Made by a program: the position numbers and the translations under genes. Under the pieces are notes generated by a model that was not told the DNA's origin, made no database searches, and saw only the letters and a program-made list of their open reading frames with translations. Below are positions 34,228 to 42,457 of a stretch of 64,000 nt of DNA, piece after piece (position 1 is the stretch's first letter; the number at the start of each line of letters is the position of its first letter). Location of the stretch: positions 62,001-126,000 of the forward strand of contig NZ_RCUA01000086.1 of NCBI RefSeq assembly GCF_003731635.1, read 5' to 3'. This DNA comes from Marisediminitalea oceani (GTDB lineage Bacteria > Pseudomonadota > Gammaproteobacteria > Enterobacterales > Alteromonadaceae).

Positions 34228-34468
34228 GGCTTGCCTTTTCTACGAGGCTAAATCTTATTTTCTAAATAATTAAATTTCATTTCAGACCGTTAAACTTTGA
34301 ACGAGGAATCATTGCGTTCACTTCGCAGGCCTAAAAGCGCTTTACAGACCTCCCGCTTCAATTCCACACGCTGACTTATGAAAAGATCCCAAAATAGAGA
34401 GTAACGGTCAGATTCTTGATGCTGGATAAATTTGCTGATCGCAGCTAACAATGTGTCTGTCCAACTCG
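34228..34468. other. Non-coding region 3' of the RAYT gene
   Basis: No gene seen. Bases 34443-34468 hold a degenerate third copy (GCTAACAATGTGTCTGTCC) of the repeat that follows. Confidence 0.5.
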
Positions 34469-34532
34469 GCTATGTGATGTGCCTGTCCTAGCTCTGGCTA
34501 GCTATGTGATGTGCCTGTCCTAGCTCTGGCTA
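34469..34532. repeat. Perfect 32-bp tandem duplication 3' of the RAYT gene
   Basis: Unit beginning GCTATGTGATGTGCCTGTCC and ending CTCTGGCTA, at 34469-34500 and again identical at 34501-34532. A degraded copy precedes it. The last three bases of the second copy are the stop codon of the FKBP gene on the minus strand. Confidence 0.85.
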
Positions 34533-34952
34533 CTCGATACCAACGATTCTCGCATCCACAATCATGACCGCGTTAGGCCCTATTGCACCACTGTTGCCGC
34601 GCTTTCCCCACGCCAGCTCAGGGGGAATGACAAACTCATAGCGAGCGCCGACATTCATTAGCTGAAAGCCTTCCTGCAAACCTTCAATGGCTTCGCTGAC
34701 CGCATACTCTTCAGGCAGTCCTTTTTTGTAGGTATCATCAATAACACTGCCATCGCCAAGCTTGATCCGTTGATGCACCTTAACCCGGTCCTGCATCGTT
34801 GGCTGGGCACCATCAGCGTCTTCAATAATGCGATACAGCAGACCCGAAGGAAGCACGGTGACATCCTGTCGCTGTTGAAATTTAGTCAGCACCTCCTCGG
34901 TGAGGTTTTTATTGCTGCCACGGGAGCCTTTGGATTGTTTTCTTTTTGCCAT
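34530..34952 (-). CDS. FKBP-type peptidyl-prolyl cis-trans isomerase
   Basis: 140 residues without a signal peptide. A basic Ser/Lys/Gly-rich head (about residues 1-25) is followed by an FKBP fold: VTVLPSGLLYRIIE, VKVHQRIKLGDGSVIDDTY, EGLQEGFQLMNVGARYEFVI and PPELAWGKRGNSGAIGPNA. The last two are hallmark segments. It catalyses proline isomerisation during protein folding in the cytoplasm. The stop codon lies within a 32-bp tandem repeat next to the RAYT gene, so the original 3' end may have been altered. It sits downstream of GH127 but beyond that gene's terminator. Confidence 0.9.
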   Translation of the reverse strand: MAKRKQSKGSRGSNKNLTEEVLTKFQQRQDVTVLPSGLLYRIIEDADGAQPTMQDRVKVHQRIKLGDGSVIDDTYKKGLPEEYAVSEAIEGLQEGFQLMNVGARYEFVIPPELAWGKRGNSGAIGPNAVMIVDARIVGIE

Positions 34953-34962
34953 AATACAACCT

Positions 34963-34989
34963 GAAAAGCCGGTCTGGATGACCGGCTTT
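34963..34989 (-). terminator. Rho-independent terminator of the GH127 gene
   Basis: Stem AAGCCGGTC/GACCGGCTT (nine bp; a shared T-A pair lengthens it), four-base loop, short T-run on the minus strand, about 20 bases after the stop codon. Confidence 0.7.
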
Positions 34990-35010
34990 GTTATTATCTA
35001 ACCAGCTCGC

Positions 35011-37470
35011 TTACTCGGCGAGTAAACGAATACCGTAAACGCCGCCGGCCATTGAACCCGGTGCCGCTTCAAAGCGGACCACCAATGACTCTGCCGCTTT
35101 CATCGCTTCGGTTAACGGATAGTCGACATGATAGAAGTCACTTTCCGGCTTTCCAACCGGCAGTGCCACCTGAGCCAGCGTTTCACCATTAATCAGAATT
35201 CGGAACTGACGGTCGGTATCGTCTTTTGAATAACTGATTTGTAATGTTTCAGCCCGAAGTTCTGGATTAGCCAAGCGATACTGGAAGTAGCCGCTGGCAT
35301 GACGCCAGTGCCGCCCCTTATAAACACCTGATTCTGAGTTTTCACTCTTAAATTCATGCTCAACTTCCGGCTGCTGTTCCCCCGGGGTGATCTGGTCTAC
35401 CGTTTTGGCCTGCAGCTCTGCAGCCAGAGTCGCCCTGGACTTCGCTTCGGCAACGAAGTCATTAAAACCAGATTCATTCATCTGCGGCCAGTATACCTGA
35501 TAACGGGAATCGTGCAGACGGAAAAACGGGATCAGAGTTGTTGGCGCCGCAGCATCAACGGGATCGGCAATACCCACGTGTTCGGTAGCTCTAAACGCCA
35601 GGTTCTTGCCGTCTTCACGCTGCAAGGCTGACAGGAATGCCTGTGGTTCGCCAAGCATCATGGGCAACGCCTCAGGTGGGCATACCGGGCCAGCAGCTAC
35701 GTGACCCATCCGGCTGTCATCCGACACAAAATTGAGCTGTTCATCGGCAAAAGCGTTTACCGGAGTCGCCATCACTACCGGGCCATACATCACAGAATAG
35801 TAATCCTGACCGTCTGGTAACTGTTCGACATGCAGCTCCGGATTTACCGAAAACGAGACTTTATCACCCGCCTGCCATTCACGGGTTATCTGGTGATAAC
35901 CGTTACTTAGCGGCGCATCTACCGGTTCTCCGTTAACAGCGACTGTCAGGTTGTTAGTGGCCCATTCCGGTTGACGAATATTGAGGGCAAAGGTTGACGC
36001 CTGGTCACCAGGATTGACTTCAATCGTCACGCTGTCCGCATCCGGGAACCGGGTATGCTGTTGAATAATAACGCCTTTATCCTGCCAGTTTAAAGTAGCC
36101 GGCATAAACAGGTTAACCCATACTGCTTCGTCTTTGTGAGTAAACACTAACTCACCGTACTTACTATGGTTCTCAATACCTGATCCCACACAACACCACA
36201 TTGAATCATGCACCGATGAGTACATCCGATAATGACCCGGACGCATGGAAGTAAAGTACACCAGGCCGCCGTGCTCCGGGTGCTGGCTGGACAAAATATG
36301 GTTGTAGGTAGCGCGCTCGTAAAACTCAAGATAGCGCTGCTCTCCGGTTCTCAGAAACAGCATTTTACTGAGTTTCATCATGTTATAGGTATTGCAGGTT
36401 TCAGGCCCCTGAGCATCCTCTACCATGGCGGTGAAATTGTCGTCATCATGAAAGTGCTCGCGCACGCTGTTGCCACCAATACTGACACTGCGATGCTGAC
36501 TCACCGTATTCCAGAAAAACTTCGCGGCATCGGCCCAGACCTGATCGTCATCCAGCTCTGCTACTCGTAAGGCACCAATAATTTTGGGAATTTGCGTATT
36601 AGCATGTAAACCGGTGAGTTTGTCCTGGGACTCAGTCAGCGGTTGCAAAATGGTTTGATGGGTAAACTTGCGCGCCAGGGTCAGGTATCGCTCATCACCG
36701 CTGATGGCCGCCATGTCAGCAAAGACTTCATTCAAACCGCCATGTTCCGAAACCAGCATTTGCTGAATTTGCTCATCGGTTAATCCGTCGGTGATGTCCA
36801 GCATCCACTCACCCAGGGCCAATAGCATGGTTTTGGCCTGTTCCTGATGAGCAATCTCGTAAGCATCCCTCAAACCATGGAATATTTTGTCTATATTGTA
36901 CAACGGAACCCAGCGGTCGTTCAGACTGAAAGAGCCAGCTTTGATTGTACCTGCTTTGATTTCAGCCCACATTGCGGCACTGTTCGGAATACCACCCAAA
37001 TAGCCGTTGCCCGCATCCTGAGCTCGCTTTAGCTCATCCAGCATATATTCCAGGCGTCCTAATAACGCCTGATCGCCGGTAGCAGCATAGGCCAGACTGA
37101 GCGCCGACACGTAATGCCCGCCTATGTGACCGTCAAGCCCGGAATTCTCCCAGTTTCCGTAAGAGTCAGTTTTAGGCTCCAGGCCGCCTTCACGCAGGTA
37201 AGGCGCAAGCAACCGGTCTGGCTCCATGGCCAGCAGGTAATTTACGTTTGTGTGCATGGCATGGGCAAACGGGCCATCGGTTATTCTCACCTGCTGTAAA
37301 TCAAACAGGCTGGCATCGGCTGCGGATAGGTAGGTTGGCTCTGCCACACTTGTGACATTAGTGGAATCGGAAGTTTGCTGATTAGCAGGTTGGCTGCAGC
37401 CATTGAGGCTTGCCAGTGCGGCACTGACGCAAAGCGCCAGACCCCAGTGTTTAACTGTATTTATCTTCAT
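35011..37470 (-). CDS. GH127 beta-L-arabinofuranosidase, lipoprotein
   Basis: 819 residues. The signal sequence ends SLNG-C, so it is a lipoprotein. The GH127 (former DUF1680) fold shows RLLAPYLREGG, NWENSGLDGHIGGHYVSAL and the zinc/nucleophile set Glu357 and Cys359 (PETCNTYN) with Cys426-Cys427 (MWCCVGSG). These match the HypBA1 arrangement, in which a Cys acts as nucleophile. A C-terminal beta-sandwich follows. The enzyme releases beta-L-arabinofuranose, the linkage found in plant hydroxyproline-rich glycoproteins and some pectic side chains. It complements the alpha-specific GH43/GH51 enzymes. A site resembling the arabinose operator lies just upstream at 37484. Confidence 0.93.
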   Translation of the reverse strand: MKINTVKHWGLALCVSAALASLNGCSQPANQQTSDSTNVTSVAEPTYLSAADASLFDLQQVRITDGPFAHAMHTNVNYLLAMEPDRLLAPYLREGGLEPKTDSYGNWENSGLDGHIGGHYVSALSLAYAATGDQALLGRLEYMLDELKRAQDAGNGYLGGIPNSAAMWAEIKAGTIKAGSFSLNDRWVPLYNIDKIFHGLRDAYEIAHQEQAKTMLLALGEWMLDITDGLTDEQIQQMLVSEHGGLNEVFADMAAISGDERYLTLARKFTHQTILQPLTESQDKLTGLHANTQIPKIIGALRVAELDDDQVWADAAKFFWNTVSQHRSVSIGGNSVREHFHDDDNFTAMVEDAQGPETCNTYNMMKLSKMLFLRTGEQRYLEFYERATYNHILSSQHPEHGGLVYFTSMRPGHYRMYSSVHDSMWCCVGSGIENHSKYGELVFTHKDEAVWVNLFMPATLNWQDKGVIIQQHTRFPDADSVTIEVNPGDQASTFALNIRQPEWATNNLTVAVNGEPVDAPLSNGYHQITREWQAGDKVSFSVNPELHVEQLPDGQDYYSVMYGPVVMATPVNAFADEQLNFVSDDSRMGHVAAGPVCPPEALPMMLGEPQAFLSALQREDGKNLAFRATEHVGIADPVDAAAPTTLIPFFRLHDSRYQVYWPQMNESGFNDFVAEAKSRATLAAELQAKTVDQITPGEQQPEVEHEFKSENSESGVYKGRHWRHASGYFQYRLANPELRAETLQISYSKDDTDRQFRILINGETLAQVALPVGKPESDFYHVDYPLTEAMKAAESLVVRFEAAPGSMAGGVYGIRLLAE

Positions 37471-37483
37471 AGCGCTTCGCCAT

Positions 37484-37500
37484 TTTTGTATCGTTTAATC
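37484..37500. promoter_or_regulatory. Weak match to the ATTGTATGA element upstream of GH127
   Basis: TTTTGTATCGTTTAATC resembles the site at 42209 (TTGTATGATTTAATC) with two changes, 14 bases upstream of the start codon. Confidence 0.3.
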
Positions 37501-37613
37501 CCTTTCCGCCTGACTGAAGACGCTGCAGTCGCCGGGGGCTGATTAAGCACCAGCCAGACCCGGCGTCGCTTCTGTAAGCGTTTGGGTAATCGTTGCATGT
37601 CTTGCGATGTTCG

Positions 37614-39035
37614 TTATTTCACACCAGATGCCATATCGGCATTGTGCTGATTGTGACTGTCCAGTTGCACATCGCCGCTGGCTAATGCCGCTTTGCGGTT
37701 CGCCTGGACTACAGCCGACAGTGATTTGTATTCGTCATCGGTGATCTTGTAGCGGTTCATTAACCAGCCCACCAGATAATGAAACACACCTGGGATAATG
37801 GTCAGCATGAGCACGATCCCCATTAACGTAAACTCACTCTGCTGGGCTGAGGCTTCGTACTCGAAGTAAGCCAGTAACCAGCCCACCAGCGCACCGGCAA
37901 CACCCATACCCGCTTTCTGGCAAAATGAAATACCCCCAAATGCCAGGCCAGCCACTCGTTTACCGGTTTTGCTTTCGCCGTAATCGACCACTTCGGCTAT
38001 GGCCGACCAGAAGATAGGCGCGTGTAAATCAACCACAAAACTGATTAAGAAAAACAGGATGAAAGCCAGCGCCACATCATTGGGGCCAACCACGAAATAC
38101 ATCAGCAGGCTCAGTACGCCAACAGCCATCTGGCTGAAACGGAAGAGCTTCACTTTACAATAACGTTTGGTGATCCAGGTTGAGGCAACCATGGCCAGAA
38201 TAGCCGCGCCCACGCCGGTAGACAGGAACATAGACTGTAAGCCGGCGTCACCACCAAGATAATATTTGGCGTAGTATAGTGCTACCGAACCACGCACTAC
38301 GTACCCGGTAGTCCCTAACACGCAAACACCGCACAAAATTAACCACTGATCGTTCTTCAATAATAACGACAGCTGTTCTCTGAAAGGTTTCTCTTCTACT
38401 TCATGTTCCAGACGTTCGGTTGTGGCAAAGAAGCAAAACAGGAACATGACAACGGCCAGGCCAGCCATTAAGCCCATGGCGGTCTGATAGCCAGCCGCCA
38501 GGTTACCTTCCCAGTAATCAGCGCCAGCCATCCAGGGCACAATAATAGTCACCAGAAACGCAGCAACCTTGGCGAAGAACAGGCGATAGCCGTTTGCCGA
38601 TAGCTTTTCTTTAGGGTCCGAGGTCATTACGCCAATCAGGGAAATATAGGGGATCGTTACTGCGGTGAACATCAGGGTAACGAAAATATAGGTTGAATAA
38701 GCCCACACCAGCTTGGCGTTATAATCCACATCGGGCGTACTGAAAGTCAGGAATACCGAGATACCAAAGGGCACCGACAGAAACAGAAAGTACGGGCGAT
38801 AACGCCCCCACCGGCTGGTGTAACGGTCGGTCACCATCCCCATCAGCGGATCACTTACCGCATCCAGAATACGTACCAGCAGAAACATCAATGCCATATC
38901 TGAGGGTTTTAAGCCAAACACGTCAGTGTAGAAAAATGTGATGATCAACATCATCGAGGAAATTACGACGTTTACCGCCATATCACCGGCGCCGAAGCCT
39001 ATCTTCTCTAACCGGGTTAATTTTTGTGAAACCAT
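37614..39035 (-). CDS. GPH-family sugar:cation symporter (MFS)
   Basis: 473 residues, 12 membrane segments. Family motifs: EKIGFGAGDMAVNVV near the start, LVRILDAVSDPLMGMVTDRY (the GPH/MFS loop 2-3 motif), RWGRYRPYFLF and FWSAIAEVVDYGESKTGKR in the second half. Glycoside-pentoside-hexuronide carriers import pentoses, oligosaccharides or uronides with H+ or Na+. Between GH127 and a TonB-dependent receptor, transport of arabinose or arabino-oligosaccharides is the best guess. The upstream region has a strong match to the shared arabinose-type element at 39153-39170. Confidence 0.9.
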   Translation of the reverse strand: MVSQKLTRLEKIGFGAGDMAVNVVISSMMLIITFFYTDVFGLKPSDMALMFLLVRILDAVSDPLMGMVTDRYTSRWGRYRPYFLFLSVPFGISVFLTFSTPDVDYNAKLVWAYSTYIFVTLMFTAVTIPYISLIGVMTSDPKEKLSANGYRLFFAKVAAFLVTIIVPWMAGADYWEGNLAAGYQTAMGLMAGLAVVMFLFCFFATTERLEHEVEEKPFREQLSLLLKNDQWLILCGVCVLGTTGYVVRGSVALYYAKYYLGGDAGLQSMFLSTGVGAAILAMVASTWITKRYCKVKLFRFSQMAVGVLSLLMYFVVGPNDVALAFILFFLISFVVDLHAPIFWSAIAEVVDYGESKTGKRVAGLAFGGISFCQKAGMGVAGALVGWLLAYFEYEASAQQSEFTLMGIVLMLTIIPGVFHYLVGWLMNRYKITDDEYKSLSAVVQANRKAALASGDVQLDSHNQHNADMASGVK

Positions 39036-39152
39036 ACCACCACGCTTCCGACTTGCAGCCTTACCGTTTCAGGCTGTTTGAAATAGATAAAGGGCCGTTA
39101 ATTTAGCCCTCGATTTGCGGCATTTGCAAACCAAATGTTAATAGCAAATATA

Positions 39153-39170
39153 CTATCATCATACAATTTA
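39153..39170. promoter_or_regulatory. Putative arabinose-regulon operator upstream of the GPH carrier
   Basis: The reverse complement reads AAATTGTATGATGATAGT. It shares ATTGTATGA with the elements at 42209, 42425 and 60348. It lies 118 bases upstream of the GPH start. Confidence 0.5.
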
Positions 39171-39252
39171 AACAAGCCGTATTATGACATTCGCTTTACG
39201 GAAATTATTCCTCTCTAAAGTTGTTAACATTCAGCGTGTATACACTGTTAAC

Positions 39253-39284
39253 AAAAAAAGCCCGATATCATATCGGGCTTTTGT
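39253..39284 (-). terminator. Rho-independent terminator of the second TonB-dependent receptor gene
   Basis: Stem AAGCCCGATA/TATCGGGCTT with a three-base loop, extended outward by GTTAAC on both sides. On the minus strand it is followed by a T-run. Confidence 0.85.
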
Positions 39285-39301
39285 TAACGGGTTTTGCCGG
39301 A

Positions 39302-42085
39302 CTACATTCTATACCGCATGCCCACGGCAAAGGTACGACTAATTAAGTTGCTATCCAGATTATTGGTATCAGGATACTGGTAGTATGTCTGATAAATTTC
39401 ATCCGTCAGGTTAGTCGCATCAAAGGTCACCATCAGATTTTCGCTAACATCATAGCTCATCTGGAAGTTCAGGCTTTGCTCCGGACGGCGATATACAGCG
39501 CGCGGGTTAGCAAAAGTCGCTGAACCATAGTGGTTGATGAAGTCTTCACGCCATACATAGGATAAGCGCATATCAAAATCATCTTTCTCGTAGATAGCCA
39601 CTACGCTGTAGGAGTTATCTGATACACCAAACATGCTGCGTTCCAGCACGCTTGATAAGAAGATTTCGCCCTGATCGTTTACGTCATACTCACGCACGAT
39701 TTGGTTTGAATCCAATAACGTGTAACTGGCCTGAACACCTAAACCATCAAGCATATCAGGCAGCCCTTCAGGGAAGTAAACCGCACCAAATTCCCAACCT
39801 TCAAGAGTACCGTCTGAAGTGTTACCCGGCTGGGTCAGAATGTAATCTGTAGGCTGCTCGTCGTTCGGGCCCTGCATGGTTACGCGACGACGCTGATCAA
39901 ACACAAAACCTTCGATATCACGCTTAAACCAGGCTGCATAAACTGAGCTCTGCGGCGCAAAATACCATTCCAGTGACAGGTCGAAGTTAGTTGACTCAAC
40001 CGGGCCTAAGTCCGGGTTACCCTGACCGGCTGATTTTAAATCCAGACCAGTAAGGTTAGAACCATAGTTAATGGTTGGGTTAAGCGATGCAAAGCCCGGG
40101 CGACGAACTGTTTCTGTGTAAGCAAAACGGGCCAGTAAATCGTCCATCAGGTGATAACGTACTACCAGGCTTGGCAGCACTGAGGTACTGGAACCTTCAC
40201 CACTGGTTCCGGCAAACAGCATGTCACGCTCGGCACTTTCTACCCGCACACCAATCTGACCATCAACGGTTTTACCGCCTAACTGCGTAGAGAAGTCGGC
40301 CTCAACATAAGCTTCCTGAGAGATCTCCTCGATATCAAAGTTAAGCTCAGGCGTCTGGTCGGTAACGTCTTCATAGCCATGCAGAGCACGAATGTCCTGA
40401 CGGTTATTAGCAATATAGCGCGCGTCGATGGATGCCCATGAGTCTGGGAAGTTAGCGTTACCATCAAAGAAATCTTTGTTGATAAAGGTTAAGCCTTCAG
40501 GCAGTTCCGACAGGATAGTTGCGATATTGCCACCGGTACCGGCGTAATCGTAGTCCTGTGCGGTACGGCGGTCATAACGAAGACCGTAGCCAATTTTCTC
40601 GATGATGCCCCACGAAACATACTGTTCTGCATCAATTTTAAAGGTTAGCGCATCCCCTTCACCCAGATAGTTGTTATCGTACAGCTGGTCAGTACGCCAG
40701 ATATCACGGCTGGTAATCGCTGATTCATCAATGGCCGTTTCCGGATTATCTACAATCTCAAGTGACGGAATACCACCACCTGCATTAAAGTCGAAATCTA
40801 AACGTCCCTGCAGTGATACCGGCACACCACGCATGGCGAAGAACATGTTGGAGTATTCACTGGTTTGGTAAATAAGTTCTGATTTTACCCGCAGATCGTC
40901 GGTGAAATCCCAGGTACCACCCAGTGCATATAAATAACCGTCGGTTTCACCATGGAAGTAGTCACCACTGGTAAAGCTGTTAGCCGTAGTGGTTGAGTCA
41001 CGTGAAGAACCAGCCTTAACAATGTTGGTGCCTTCATAGATATGCAATGGCGTAGTGGGGTCCAGCAAACGCGCATGCTCTACGTTTTTGAAAATCATGG
41101 CTGTCTGGTTGTCGGTTCTGAAGCCGTTATAGAATGCTTCGAACAGGTATTCAGACCAGTCATTCGGTGCCCATTGGAACGATACGCTTACCGCCGGACG
41201 CTCACGATCACCGTAGCTGTCGATACCAAAGATAGCATCCCTGGACAGGTAATACTCTGCGTCTACACCATTTATATCTAAGGTCGAGCCGGCTGCAAAT
41301 GGCAGACCTTCTTCCAGACCTGCTGTCCAGAACTCGCCAGGCACACGCGATAACATATCGTATGGCTCAGGTGCGTTTTTAGTGAAGTAAGGTAACATGG
41401 CTCCCGCCGTAACCCGCTGGTCGCGGAAGCGGGTGCGGGCGTAAGCCACGTTAATCAATGCGCCGAACTCACCGATGTCGGTATTCCAACGATTACTGGC
41501 CAGAAAGCTGATATTAGGGTCGAGATCGCCAACCTGTTCCTGTTCGATGCCACGAGCAGCAAACACAATCTGACTACCTTCAAAATTAAACGGACGCTGT
41601 GTGGTTACGTCAATTTGTCCGGCCAGACCGCTGCCGAGCTGCGACGCCGAACGGGTTTTATACACACTGGCACTTTCCAACAGCGCAGCTGGAATATCAG
41701 CCAATGCGATAGAGCGGCCCGTAGAAGTAAAGATGTTGCGTCCGTTTACCGTTGTTGTTACGTCACTTAAACCACGAATAGTTACTGTGTTAACTTCACC
41801 GGAGGTTCTGTCGGTAACCTGAACACCTGTCACCCGTTGCAGTGCTTCCACTACGTTATTATCAGGAAATTTACCAATGTCCTCAGCAACAATCGCGTCT
41901 ACGATTTGCAGATTCTGGCGCTTGATGTTGATGGCTTTATTTAAACTAGCGCGGATACCAGAGACTTCTATTACTTCTACATCTTCTGGTGCTTCTTCCT
42001 GTGCATTATCAGCTTCTTGTGCATAGAGCAGTGTGCTGCCCAGCGCAAATATGACTGCTGTTGCTAGTTGCTTTCTTTTAAACAT
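39302..42085 (-). CDS. TonB-dependent receptor, arabinan locus
   Basis: 927 residues from the ATG at 42085, placed eight bases after GGAGG; a farther in-frame ATG at 42100 overlaps that ribosome site. The signal peptide ends at LLYAQEA. The plug (about 45-170) shows VEVIEVSGIRASLNKAINIK, DNNVVEALQRVTGVQV and EVNTVTIRGLSDVTTTVNGR. The barrel ends ISRTFAVGMRYRM. The N-terminal signature is that of carbohydrate-type receptors lacking SusD. It is divergent from the GH43-LamG lipoprotein gene with shared operator-like sites between, so import of arabino-oligosaccharides is likely. Confidence 0.92.
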   Translation of the reverse strand: MFKRKQLATAVIFALGSTLLYAQEADNAQEEAPEDVEVIEVSGIRASLNKAINIKRQNLQIVDAIVAEDIGKFPDNNVVEALQRVTGVQVTDRTSGEVNTVTIRGLSDVTTTVNGRNIFTSTGRSIALADIPAALLESASVYKTRSASQLGSGLAGQIDVTTQRPFNFEGSQIVFAARGIEQEQVGDLDPNISFLASNRWNTDIGEFGALINVAYARTRFRDQRVTAGAMLPYFTKNAPEPYDMLSRVPGEFWTAGLEEGLPFAAGSTLDINGVDAEYYLSRDAIFGIDSYGDRERPAVSVSFQWAPNDWSEYLFEAFYNGFRTDNQTAMIFKNVEHARLLDPTTPLHIYEGTNIVKAGSSRDSTTTANSFTSGDYFHGETDGYLYALGGTWDFTDDLRVKSELIYQTSEYSNMFFAMRGVPVSLQGRLDFDFNAGGGIPSLEIVDNPETAIDESAITSRDIWRTDQLYDNNYLGEGDALTFKIDAEQYVSWGIIEKIGYGLRYDRRTAQDYDYAGTGGNIATILSELPEGLTFINKDFFDGNANFPDSWASIDARYIANNRQDIRALHGYEDVTDQTPELNFDIEEISQEAYVEADFSTQLGGKTVDGQIGVRVESAERDMLFAGTSGEGSSTSVLPSLVVRYHLMDDLLARFAYTETVRRPGFASLNPTINYGSNLTGLDLKSAGQGNPDLGPVESTNFDLSLEWYFAPQSSVYAAWFKRDIEGFVFDQRRRVTMQGPNDEQPTDYILTQPGNTSDGTLEGWEFGAVYFPEGLPDMLDGLGVQASYTLLDSNQIVREYDVNDQGEIFLSSVLERSMFGVSDNSYSVVAIYEKDDFDMRLSYVWREDFINHYGSATFANPRAVYRRPEQSLNFQMSYDVSENLMVTFDATNLTDEIYQTYYQYPDTNNLDSNLISRTFAVGMRYRM

Positions 42086-42208
42086 ACGGTAAACCTCCAT
42101 TACTGGGAGCCGAGCAAGCTCCTGACAGTAACCTTTGTATAAGTTGTGTTAACTGCAAAGTAAAAAAATATAAATTTTCGTAACAGAACGATTAGATTAC
42201 GCTAGATA
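42086..42208. other. AT-rich divergent promoter region, left part
   Basis: Non-coding. It contains the 5' untranslated region of the TonB-dependent receptor. No further gene was seen between 42086 and 42457. Confidence 0.5.
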
Positions 42209-42226
42209 TTATTGTATGATTTAATC
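42209..42226. promoter_or_regulatory. Putative arabinose-regulon operator between receptor and GH43 genes
   Basis: TTATTGTATGATTTAATC; core ATTGTATGA shared with three other sites, 124 bases from the receptor start. Confidence 0.5.
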
Positions 42227-42424
42227 GGTGTCAACAAAGCCTGTTAAATCTATTAACATTTCTTAACAAACCGGATTGGCGCCGCTGGTTAATTAACAGT
42301 CAAGCCTACATACTATAAAAAATTAACGTTATTTATCAGCAAATTATAATTAATTAGATTAATTTACGAAATTTGACTATTAACAACAGATTTACATCGT
42401 ATATACTGTTTGATATTTTAAATT

Positions 42425-42440
42425 AGTCATACAATATTAC
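42425..42440. promoter_or_regulatory. Putative arabinose-regulon operator just upstream of GH43-LamG gene
   Basis: AGTCATACAATATTAC; the reverse complement contains ATATTGTATGACT. It lies 17 bases before the start codon, overlapping the likely leader, a position fit for repression. Confidence 0.5.
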
Positions 42441-42457
42441 TTTGATGAGGTTTAACC

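Noticed and set aside
33160..34532. CRISPR array around the RAYT gene
   Set aside because: Units are directly adjacent (no spacers) and only two or three copies each.
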